64,000 nt of DNA from Varroa destructor (lineage: Eukaryota > Arthropoda > Arachnida > Mesostigmata > Varroidae), in assembly GCF_002443255.2 (NCBI RefSeq), contig NW_019211460.1:37333498-37397497 (forward strand). Direction: 5' to 3'. Of the stretch, positions 24,991-37,700 are shown piece by piece. The notes under the pieces were generated by a model that did not search any database, was not told where the DNA came from, and saw only the letters and a list, made by a program, of their open reading frames with translations. Position 1 is the first letter of the stretch. The number at the start of each line of letters is the position of its first letter. A program made the translations under genes and the position numbers.

Positions 24991-27900
24991 TGTGTCTCGA
25001 TTCTTATCTGAGGGCATTGCAGAAATGAACGTTGAACTTCAGCTTCCTAGTTCTCAATTCATACCCTTACATAATATAATTGTACCTTCATAAACACAGA
25101 CAAACTATACTCAAAATTTCTTTCAAAATACGGATGCCGGCGAAATTGAATAAAATTCGCATAGTAAGTTCTTTTTAAGATATGATATTCCTCAGTTAAG
25201 ATTTATATGTCAGTTATAAATACATAGGAAGAATGGTATATAGTTGGTACAGCATAACTGAGTCGGGCATTGGGTTAGGGTCAGACTTCAACAATCGAAA
25301 ATATGTAGTATTAAAGATCGAGGCCACTACAGAATGTTTGATTTCACACTGTAAGTCCTATTTGGGACTTTGAGCATACAAGTGTTCAAAACACTGGACC
25401 TTGGTCAACAAATAGGAGAACTTATAGATATATATATATGACAAAATAAAGCGATATACATATATATGTATATAATCGTCTGCTGCAATAAAGCTACTGC
25501 TTTATCTAGACGTTTATGCCGTTCCTCAATGAGGAGATCGCACCTACTGAAAGTGTAGAAAGGCGATTTTAAAACAAACACGTTTCAAGGGTCTGTTATG
25601 GCATTATACAATCGATCTGCTTTTCATATCGCTATCGTTCGAGAAGCAAAATACCTGCCACTTCTCTGAACTGAACAAAGCGATCGTTATTTGTAGGACA
25701 GAGCTAATAGGCTCTATCGAAAATGTGCCATAACTTCTGAAATCACTTTTTTACAATTTTACAATACAAAGAAATTATTAACAATAGCTATGAATGACGG
25801 GGGTCGTATTCCTTTTTACACTACAGAATGCTTTTTATTTTCGTGTCAAAAAAAAAGTTTGTCAACTTGAATTCAAACTTCAAAGTTTGCCGAAGAGTTT
25901 GTCTTATGCTTAAATATAGGTGGCTAGCCATATGGGTAGTAATTTGAGATAATAAGAACAAATATTTCGAGCAAATCATCTTCACAGAAATCCTAGATTG
26001 ATATGAAATATCAGATTTATGTAATATCAAATTGTTATTAATCAATCATTAACACTATTTAACTTATGATAACATAAAATGACTTTATGAAACGTATATA
26101 ATGATGATAAGGCATTAAGTATAAAAACTTCTCTAGCTTTACCCAGAAATCGTCTAGATATTTATGCCCTAGCAAATTTATAATACATACTCTACCTTTC
26201 ATAGCATCGTAGCAAGATGCAATTTTGTGTTTAATGATATTTACTTGACATCTTTGTAATGGAGTCTACAGAAAATATCGGTGGACAGACAACTTCCACC
26301 TCATTATTTTCTGTAACAAATGGTCCAATAGTGGAAAAACGTTTTACTTTTAGCACTACTTCCAGTAGTCTATTCTTGACTGAATTACAGGCCTCTTTTT
26401 CAGTTGATACGACGCATTTGCTTAAGTTTTGTACCGTTCAAATTAAAACAGATTCAGTGAACAACTATAAACATGTTTACAGCCAAATCTCACCTTCCTT
26501 AGAGACTAATCTTCACAGAAACTTGGTACTATCAAGTTAATCGTAGTCGTTTCCTCTAAATATATATACACTTTTGCGATTTTTTACACACCTCACACAA
26601 GCCTAGAGAGAAGATCGATCGTGGAAGTTACTCAGCATGAGTTTCTATGCATAGGTCATCACTGCTTTTGTTTGCATTCGCTGTTTTAAAATACGGCATT
26701 CGCTGTTTAAAAATAAAATAATTATTTAAAATACCGTTTTTAGTAAAGTTATAGAATACGATCTTACATGATGCGTTCCCAACAAAACGTTGTTTATGAC
26801 AGCGTTCGTCTGATCCTCCGTGGTATTACCCTTTTTCATCACAGGTAACGAAGCGTTTGTTTTAAGGCTGCGCAGACTCGATAAGCTATTATTATATTGA
26901 TAATAAGCGATATCACCATATAAAACTGGTAAAATCATCACAGGGTGTGTGTGAACACGTCTATGTTCTACGAAATTCCCTCACAGTTTCCTTCTTGGCT
27001 ACTGGCATTATTGATGCCTGGTTAGTCAAGAGGTGTTTGTACGTTAACGTTTCTGCTCCAGTAAAATAAGCTTGAACGGATATCGCGACTATGAAGTCAA
27101 TTTTTATAAGCCATCTTGAATAGTGAACCTCCTCCTGTGCAACATACTATATAGGAGTAAAAATAACAACAACGGTAATAATATAGCGGCTAGAAAGAGC
27201 AGGGGTACCGTTTTTATGCACTGCAAACTTAACCCAAAAGCGTAGATACAACTATCTAGTCAGTCCTTATTCGTTTCTTTTTTTTTCTATAGAATACTTT
27301 TTTCATTACTGATCATGAAAAGGAACACTCTACAGTGCTCGATAAACAGTCCCTCGTAAAATCAAAATCGAGTACAAAGTTTAGGCAAAATTCAATGAAT
27401 AAAAATTAAATCATTTTTACATAGTGGATGCTGTTCCACTGCTAGATCAATTAGTCAGAAGTATTTTACCAGGGAAACGCATTTAAGGTACTGAAGAATA
27501 TTACTATACAAATTCAAAAATTAGTAGACAGGTCTGCACGTTAGATTTTAGAATGTTGGTGCTGCCCAAATGGTCTACTGGCATTAAAATCGGCACGACA
27601 CGTTACCTTTATTAGCACACGACGGATGTCTCGAAAAATCTTAATACAACAAAACACCCAGATTACTGATCATGTAAAAATAGCAGAACCGATCAATTCT
27701 CGTACCAAATCAGCATACCTTAGATCCAGTATGTCTGCCTTTTTATATCTAAAATGAGGCTGCTGAAATGTATAATATACCATTGCGCATTCAATGTCAG
27801 TCCGGTTAAGTTGAATTAACTCGAACACTACATAGAAATAGTGTTTAGTTAAATGCAGCAGATAGTGATGCGGTGAAACAGGCAAAAATATATCACATCA

Positions 27901-29821
27901 TATTTACTTTCCACAGCTCGTGCCACGATATCAATAAAATAGGTAGAAATATACTGATATTCGCTGTCGTTAAATCTTTTACTTCGCTCCTAAAAGGATA
28001 CATATTTGAGATAGTTAGCCGGTTCGTTGATCTGACTTGGCTACATTATTTGGAATGATATCTATAGCGTCTAGTTTTACCATGTTTGCAAATGCACTTC
28101 TTATAATTCATCGTGTTTTACAAACCGGACGATAAAACCCATGAACTGCAAACCTGGTTACTCCTGTAGTACGTTTGCAATTATCACCAGCTATCGCTGG
28201 CGACGTAAAGAACATGGAATCCATTTTCGTCCCTTCAAACCTGTGTCTGTCCATGACGATACGATAAGCTACAATTTCGCTGTAAATGAACGATGAGGTA
28301 TCGGCTAAAAGATACATCGGGCGATTTGGGTTTGAAATATGAAAGTTACTTTTAGGTACGCAGGTCTAACTCGATCTATCATAGTTAGATCTTGGGTTAG
28401 CTTCCTCCAGGTTACTTGAATGCCATTAACGGCAGCTGGTGCTATTTTCAAATTGAACAGGGTGAGGACAATATATACCTAATAGTTTTTGGGACTCTCT
28501 AATAATGCTTATTGCTCTATAGAAGATTTCCCAGATGTTGTTGAGATTAAACCGAGGTGCATAAAGGTCTAAACTGTTCTCAGGCTTCCTTTATCCAAAT
28601 GATACGAATTAGCACTTGCAAACCTGCCCTCTCGTTTGAACTTCATGGCTTCAGTTTTTGCGTTATTTATTTAAAGGCAAGATTTGTTAAGACATCGTTG
28701 GCTTAAAAATTCTTTTTATGGGACAGTGTTCTTGCTTGATTTGTGAAGGCAAATGACTGATAAAGAACGAGAACACCAGCAGGTTTAGATGGCCCGCTTG
28801 GAAAAATTCCGTTGTCTATTTGATACCGATTACCCCATCCGCGACTATGAAGACATTTCTTTGCAAGATATTTCTTAGGAACCCGAGCACAGTGGGTGGT
28901 ATCCCTGTACAACAAGTACGAAAACATTAATTTAAAAAATATCAGCGTTCCTAGTGATCCATAGACGAATCGGCGGTGCGCCGAATAGTTTGCCTAAATT
29001 AATAGTTTAATTTCTCCTGAATAACTAAAAAATATGTCAGGTTGTTTTTAGAGGATAACCGGGTCAGGATCTAGCTCAGAATCGTAACAACTGATGGCTT
29101 AGCACGCCGCCACTTCGACACGATTCTAGGTGCCACTGTGGCTTCTATCTTAACATTTATGTATTATAATACTCCAGGCAAGCATATGAGGCTAAAGGAG
29201 GTACATGGGGCACGTAGCGCCCTCTGGTAGAGCCCAAGCGAAACACTTTTAAAGCGTTCTCGTTTTATAATAGACAGTTTCAATTCAAGCAGGAATGAGC
29301 CGACCACAGTGATGATAGAGAGAAAGTAAATAAAACAAATTGTGTTTTGAAAAATGTTTACTTGGCCGCAAATTTGTATTAAAATTTGAGATACAGTGCA
29401 GTTCGTTTTTGTTTGCGTGATAATAGGTTCTGCCAAAATTGAATCCAAGGTCTTCGAATCGGTCCAAATGCGGCTCCTTCATAGTTGTAGCTTAACCTTA
29501 TTGTTTCAACCAGTCTTCTGCCGTCAATTGTATCACCGGATCCGTTAAATCTATTCTATCTTGGCATGATGTGCGCTACATGTTAATATTGATATGTCAA
29601 TCGGCGGTTACTTATATGGGCCACGCTATCTGTGGGGGGTACGCATGCATATATGTGTACACTTCTTAATTACTATAGATTAATTTCATAGTAAGAATGT
29701 CCGCGCCTTAGCATATTTTCGGACGTTTACCGTCGCAGCTAACGATTACATTCTTGTTTTCGCACATTAACAATCTAGTGTCATGTACAGATCCAAACTT
29801 TTTTCTTCAGAGGTTATTACA

Positions 29822-29847
29822 AGTCTCGGACTCATAAGTCCGAGACT
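29822..29847. repeat. Perfect 11-bp hairpin, 4-nt loop
   Basis: AGTCTCGGACT-CATA-AGTCCGAGACT forms a perfect inverted repeat in AT-rich surroundings. There is no T-run after it and no neighbouring gene end, so its role is unknown. Confidence 0.85.
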
Positions 29848-31704
29848 CGTATATGTTTAAGCTTTGTAGTAATATGGTCACCGACCAAGAATCCAGTTTT
29901 GACCTACAACTACGCCAATCAGTTGTAGAAAATATGGATTACTTATTACTGCGAACTCCTAAATTTCACATAGACTAACGCGCTCGCAACATCTTGAATA
30001 CACCTGAACCTGAATGATTCAACGTATCAGTTTATTACGTGCAAGTCAATCACATAAAATGCGTCCATCTCGATCTTCGAATACCCTCGCGCTCCTGGAA
30101 AGGGACAATGTACAAAGTGTCTAATTTTTCATGTAATAGCCTTTACATTTTTATGCAGCACAGCGACGTAATAGCCGGATCCATGGCCGCTTATCGGTTA
30201 TTTTCGTAGGCTAATTTTTTTCATTGTTTTCTGAAACCACGAATAGAACCATTTGGAAAATGTACATAAAAAAAAACTCAGTTTTACGACCCGACGCAAC
30301 AACTACTAATAGACGTTTATTGTTATTGACGGTGCATGCAAACAGCTTGTTTGGGCTTGATGATCTTTATCTTCGTTTTTTGTCGGTTAACTAGGTCTTG
30401 ACAAACCTTCGATATATGCACACATATACATAGATTATAGTTCCCAGTTGTTCCAACTGGATAACGTTGTTATCTTTTTCATTATAAATGTGTTATTATG
30501 AATCATTCTTTTCCCTTGCTCAGGGGATACAAAATGTCAACAATACAAATCTTCGCTGTACGTATGTATGTACAATCATTACGCCACAGATCGCTTTGGA
30601 ACTTCTCACGATCAGACCGCATAACCGCAAAGACATCAATGCAAATTTCTTGCTTATCACTTTCGTGTTGTTGGTGCTATCTTTAGATTACGAACTCGAT
30701 CTGACTAAATTAACTTGACCTTATATCTATATGATAATCCAATATGAAGACAATTTATTGGTCCGAATCGACGCATATGCGAACAAGTAAAATTGACCCA
30801 GGCCTATTATTGAATGCTGTATGTTTTTCCTGCCACTATAATTTCTGTCGTTGCAATGCCTAAAGCGATGACAAACTACAAATAGAGATATTTTTTAATT
30901 TTTAGCTCTACTATATAACAGGCTACGCCGTGATTTTCATAATTCTGTTCACGAGCTTTTACACGTGGGTCGAGCACGAACAGATCGAATACATTATAGT
31001 TGTCATAAACGTACGTCGTGATATACATAGTGTCTACGCATAAATTCATTTTGCACTCTTGCGTGTCTTGGACTGCACCGCCGCAGAGCTTGCATCTATT
31101 TCCAGTTTTCTTCCTTTTATTCAACATTTGCAGTATTACACGGTCATGTGGGTTGAAATCTATCGTTCTTTCATTCGATAGTCAGTAACACATCAGATAC
31201 ATATATTCGCTTTCTCAGAATAACATCGGGAGGCAGGCATACAGGTGCAAACACAAATAAACCGAAGCGAACAAAAACGGAAAGTAAAGTTTCACTTTGG
31301 CCGAAATTGCGCGGCAGGTAGGATTTCATTTAAAATTGTCGACCGGCCTTTTTTTGAATTTCACAAAAGCAGTACAGAATTAACAATGCACGTGCACACA
31401 CCTAGAAATATCAAACACAGACCTTCAGGTCGAAAAAGTTCACTATGCGGTTCAGTTTCTGCGTTATCAATAAAGGATTTCAAGAGCAGATACAAAACTC
31501 ATGAAAATGATTTTCATTTTTCTAGGCGCTAACAGCGCGAAACGTAGCTCTGGAAAGACATCTGACAAGTCAGAGGACTGTATCTAAGCAGTAGCATTTT
31601 GTTAATAACCAAATAGACAATGTTCGCATGTTGCAGATTGCACTTTAGCGGTACATTTCCTCCGTTTTACGTCCTGTTTGCCTTAAAACACATAATCGTC
31701 CAGC

Positions 31705-34700
31705 TCAGTGAGGCTCATATTTAATATCATGTTGCTGTTCCGGCTGCACATCAGGCGTGTCTGGCCTTGAGTTAGCAGAGCGCGCCGCCGGACTTCCCGC
31801 GTTCTGGTTTCCCTGCGCAGCCATAACGTACTGGACCTGCTTCTGGCCCATAACGACGACCTTTGTTGCTGGGCCAGAAGCTACCCCAACTGCTGTTTTC
31901 ACTGCCGTACCACTCGGGGTTCCTGTAAAGCAGAAATACATTCAACAGTAATGCCGGAGTACTTCCAAAAATGATTCAGATCGAGCGGAACGGCCAAAAG
32001 GGTTTGCAGGACGTCTCTCAGTGTTCCTACTTACCCACAACTCGGACAATTTGTTGGCTTGTAGATGTAGATTGTTGTGATACCGTCTGCGCACGTTGTG
32101 TGATCAGGAACTTCTGTCCACTGGACGTCGCTTGACCTATTGAATTATTTGTTACCAAAGTTGAGGTTGATCTTGCAGCGGGGGCTACAGATAAACTGTT
32201 CGTGCCAGCGGAACTGCCGCTTAGTGGAGTTGCCTGTTGAACTACTCTTGTTGTGTGGGCTACTGTTACAGGTGGTCGACCGCCGCCTGCTCCAGAACTT
32301 GCCGCTGCCGCCTGGGTACGAAGCCGAGTCACCTAATTACAAATCATCAACAACAAACGAGAATCATCAATCAATGAAGGTACATCTTTGACGCCTAAAA
32401 AACCTACGCCTACATGTTCGTTACAATATTTAGTGCGTTTTCACAAAGACTAAGTCACTTTAAATAAATAGAGGGTACATAATTATTTACTTAATGATGC
32501 TCTCGCTAACTAGAGTACCTACCTGCGCAATCAAAAAGGGTCCAAGGTATCCGAATTCGGAGCGGAACTGCTCGTGGTTATCGGGTGGAGATCTCGTGGC
32601 TTTCAAAACTGGCGCTACGACTCGCACAAGGATCTGTTTAGCTTGTTCAGCTGCTTTTTTCTCACTCGATACGACACCAGGCTCTTCGAGGCATCGCCGA
32701 AGACGGTCTGAGATTTCCCGGACGCGCGGAATGAGTAGGCTACGAACTACTTCCGTACCCAGTTCACCGAGAACACTAACCGCTCCATAGATTGAAGCGA
32801 GCGGCATACGGTCGTTCATAAGCGCTTTACTAAAAGCCTTCGTCACACGAACTTGGATACCGTTCGTCGACGTATTGAAATTTTTACATATTTGTGCCAA
32901 TAGACGAGAAGCGAAGTCGCGAAGCGCCCAGTGGTTGTCAACTTCTGGCCGTGTACACAGTTGTCGACTCACAATACATGTGGTCACAGAAGGTATGATC
33001 TCGTGCAGGTATTTCTCGAGATACAACGACTGGTTGTCGAGTAGGGCCTTTACCATACGGATAAGATAAATGAGAAAGGCAAGATTATACTGGACAACGT
33101 TTACTTTTACTCCCTCCGAGATGAACGTACAGAGTCGCGGAAGCATCTGGTGAAGGCCAGGATCTGAGCTCAATGATTGAAGAGCCTCAGCACGCCGCGA
33201 ATCATCTGATCCTACGCACGCCTCCGTAATTTCCTTATAATACAGCTGTTGTTCAACCGATAATTCGTGTGTTGCCAGTTGCTTGACTCTGCAACCAATT
33301 TGAGACCTGAGATTTATCATATGATATCTACGTATATCGTTATCTCTGCTCATAGTTCCCAAGCAGAGTAATTATTTACGTAAGCGACTGAAAAATAGGC
33401 ACACATAGTCCACTTGTTGCATGCAGATGAACTGCATGGACAAGCAACGATTAAATCACCTAATTATAATTAGTACCTGACTGTTTCGACGTGCTTGGCA
33501 GTCCTCTCCGCTTGCTGAGGTTTACATAGTTTCGAAAGTGGATCTAGACTTTCTTGCCGTTGCTGATCTTTCGGTACTGGAGGGGGATTGTCGGCTATCG
33601 TAGGTTGGATGCCTTCAATAGAAAGCCAATGGGTCTTCAAGCTAATGTCAAGTGGAAGTTTCGGAAGAGAACCAGAAACCTGAGAATAATCATTCGGAAG
33701 AAGCAATACACATTTAATAAGTAAATTAAAATGTTGAAGATGAAGCTGACAACTAGATTCTCCTATCTTCCTTGGCCTGCTTCTTTAAATGGTACAGCCT
33801 TATATATGATGATTTAATGTCTTCTTAGTCATAACATAGTCCATTTTATTTTTCAAATAGTAATGTACAGTTCTACTTGACATTACTGTGAGAGTAGTAG
33901 AGATTAGAGAGGTTTTTGTACTGTAGGTACACTGTATTCAAGCTGATACTTTGGATGTAGATTTCATGAACGGATGAAGGAATACCTACCAGCTCGCCAA
34001 GATCGAGCTCCTTGTCTTCATGAAAGTAGAGTTCGCGACCACCTCCGCTCGCAAATCGGAATGGAATAAAATGTGGATCCGTAAATCCATACAGGGGTTC
34101 GACATTCTTCACTCGCAATGCATTGTCCAGATCAAAGGACGTCATCCTTTTCCGTTTGCCATGCCGAGTGAACTTAATAGCCTGCCGGGAAAACCACAAA
34201 CTCGGAATGTCAAAACCTGAATTCAAAATCTAATAGGGTGACCGGAATCCTCTTAGATGAATAGAAACAGAATTTCTATCGTGGCAACGAACAATATGAT
34301 GATCTCATGTAGCGTTTTAAAGCATCATTTTCAGGCACCTGACCGTCAATAACTAAGACGAAATTTCCTAAAAATTGAGATGTATCTCAATTTTTCATTC
34401 AGTGTAGCTCTGCTGTTTTCACAATATCCAACAGAAGCTAAATTTCTCACAGGCCATTGCTTTAAAAAAAGGACATTAAAATGAAATACCAAGGCTTCAA
34501 TATATTCAAACATAATTCAAGTTCTAAGTGCCATCCAGTCAAGATACCGCTCCTAGCCTTACGTCAACGTACATAACTTTATAAGTAAATAATAAATTAT
34601 AAGCGGAACAATATCATAAGTCAATCTATTATAAATTCGACTTACTCTTCCTGGAATAAAACATAGTAAGCAGCTGCTACGATGACAGTATTCATATTTT

Positions 34701-37700
34701 GCAAGGCGAAAACAGCCTGGTACGCATTTATTTCTTATTAGGTTCTTTAAAGCATATATATATATATATAACCTACATATTTTCTACCACTCTCATCTTA
34801 AATTACGACATTAAAACCTGCATTAATAACGAACCCAGGAAATCTCAAAGTGTTCAGTTGTTCCAAAAAGAGTATGAAAAGTCAGAAATATAGTTTCTGC
34901 TACTTACATAAAGAGAATAAGCTTCACGAAATTCAACAGTGATCTTTTAAACCACCAAAATGTGAATGAACGTTAAAAATAGGTGTGTTAGACGTAACCA
35001 TACATTCTGCTTAGTCCTATGGCAAGATTCTTTGTTGGTGGATAATGCATAATTTAAACTTACGGAGATTATCACATTGAGTTGAATATATTACGGCCCA
35101 TATTGGAAAAGGTATTCAAGTTTCGTCTGCTGCAAGTATTGTCCGCGTGTCAAACCGCACCTCTGACCTTATTATCAATTATCTTTGGTTTTGCGGATTT
35201 TTAATGTTAGAAGACTAGCTCGAACGATACTGCTCCTTATGGTGCTGTTTTTTACGTGATTACTTGCTCGAAACTGAAGAAGGCCTATACAATGAATGTA
35301 AGAAGTACAATGGATCTTATTGAAGCTTGCCTGGTACACGAGGCGCGAGTTGACTATGGTTTATCTAGGCATGTCTTCCAAAGTAGTATTCGAAAATTCG
35401 CAAAAATCGCGAAAATCCGAAATTCGCAGTCGTTTCGCAGTTCTCTATTAAACTACAGATAAATTTCACTGATAACTAAGGACTACGTGGTTGTGGCGCC
35501 AAAAGTATAGCGCTAAAGAAAGTACCTCCTTAAAATTCTGTTATACGTGTATCTCAGATCAATCCCGATGTTTCACAACAAAATCAGTTGCACGCATATG
35601 ATTGCAGAAAAAATGCTTCTAATGTATGCCTCTCTCGCCGTATCTGATTGCAGGCGTTATATATGCCATCAACCGATGAAAAAGAATTGACTCTGTTCTA
35701 TACAGTCTTGCGCTCCACCCCAAAGCAGCAGTATAGGTATTCACCAATGGTTTGCCTTAAAGTAACCAGCGGCCAACAATGCCAACCAAATTACAAACTA
35801 AAATTAAGTAAAGGCACCGCTTGCATTGATCACACAAGTCAAACGATCGTCTGCTTATCGCAAGTGCGGACCAATCTAATGCCCAACTCCGGTAAAGATT
35901 GCATAAAACAATGTAACGAATAAGAATATTAAAGATGACCGCCTAAAATCACCAGCGGGCAACTCTGAATTGATATGTTTCACGAATGGGGAATTATTAT
36001 TGAACATTTTCAGAAATGACGAATGTTTGACGAATGAGAAAAGGTAGGTTTTTTTTGTTAGGAACAAACACGGTTATTGTCGAGGAAAACTGTTCTACCG
36101 TGGTTAACATTCAACTGATTCCACTCCATTTACTTGGCTACTAGGAATTGACAGCAGCTAACGTATAGAAAAGCTGACGAATGTGCTTCATATAATATGC
36201 ACTTCTCGTAGAGGGCCCTAAGTACCCTTGCTTGCTATCATAGACGCACTTTCACGTGAGCCTATCAAAATAGCCAAAAACTTAAACGTATGAACTTATA
36301 TATTTTCACCCAGTCGTGTTCCGACCCATTCCTGGCAGATGCCATACGATTAATGTCATTGATAGCTAATAACATTTACACATATGATTCAAATGATCCC
36401 TCTGTTAAGTAACAAACGTAATCTTGGATTAGCAATAAAAGTTAATATCAAAACTGCTAATGTTCAAACTACCTCAATATCATGATTTTCTAATGCAAAT
36501 TGACTAAACAAAGTATTATTTAAAATGTTTACAAATAAGTGTAAAGTTAAAGAAAATACAAAGGATAAAACCTTGGAAGTGTGGGTGACGTTCAAGCTAC
36601 TGAAGTTCGTTTCAGGAGAGATGCATCATGCAAGTGCTACACCACAAAAAGGTAATGCTGGAATCGATTAGAGCAATGTAGACTAACTGATAATAAAATA
36701 ATAATGATGGCATTTTGATGGCTCTGATGAAAATAACAGCGTTTTTTTGGCACAATGTGCACATTACAAGATGCGCATTCCAAAACTCGCTTTGCATGCA
36801 AAGGGCGAAGACAATCGGAGGACACGTCTTTCAGCCCCATATCAATATTTCAAACTGTTTCTAAAGTTAGCAAGATGAACCCTTAAGGCTTTTCACGTTT
36901 TTTTGAATATGCAGCACCGGAGCTGGAAATCATAGATGATGTCTCTGTCCTGCGCAGAGGTCTTAACCGATCCTAAAAGTCGACCTGCTGAGCGACTACT
37001 TTGATAGCAATGTACAGGAATGCCCCGTAGCTTTACACGTTTTGCAAGATTACCTGTGCTCATCAAAGATTTCCTGCTTGAATCAGTCAATCTGAAGCAC
37101 TCGTCAACAATAAGTGAAGGAAATGGGTCCCAAGAGAAATCTCAACTTTCAACAGTCTTAGCATTGTTTTTCAAAAACGAACGCGTTCAGTGCCTTACTT
37201 CTACTACTCAGCAAGTTACCGAATGCTCACAGGACACAGTACTAGACAAAGTTTTTTATACTATTTATTGATCCGATCAATGACGTAATAAATAGAGGGG
37301 GCAGCAATTAGTGTGTACTAATGATGTCAAGTTAAACATCCCAATTAAATACGCCGAGAACCATACCATATCTAAAACTTATAATTTGAAACTTCGTGAA
37401 TAGATGAGATTTGCCCTATTAACCCTTAACTGCGATGTGTTTCATATAGGCAGTAGAAGTTAGTTAAAAATTAATTACATATTCAGAGGAACCTAGTTAA
37501 TTAGGCCTGAAGTTTCTAAGGGCTTGAGTGAGCCGCTTTTGACGTTTTATAAAGTTCGTGAAAAAGCTGAATTCGTAAGCCAAAGATATTTAGGGCATTT
37601 AGTTCAAAGCCTACATTCGGTTATGTGAAACGGTGTGATGTCCATACTATGCCATTGTTTCGTTGTGTATCCGTAATCAATAATCTGCTCTTGTTCTTAT

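Larger units (their letters stand above)
24401..31704. other. Intergenic region islet-TAF6
   Basis: About 7.3 kb of AT-rich DNA between the islet 5' block and the TAF6 stop codon. I see no spliceable gene. It holds a tRNA-like A-box fragment near 24.92 kb, an 11-bp hairpin at 29.82 kb, several (TA)n runs (25.42-25.48 kb) and short unsupported frames. Plus-strand 26259-26540 (93 codons, Ser/Thr-rich, real ATG) and minus-strand 30876-31127 are the least random-looking. The TAF6 3' UTR should occupy the right end; an AATAAA on the minus strand lies at 31114-31119. Confidence 0.5.
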
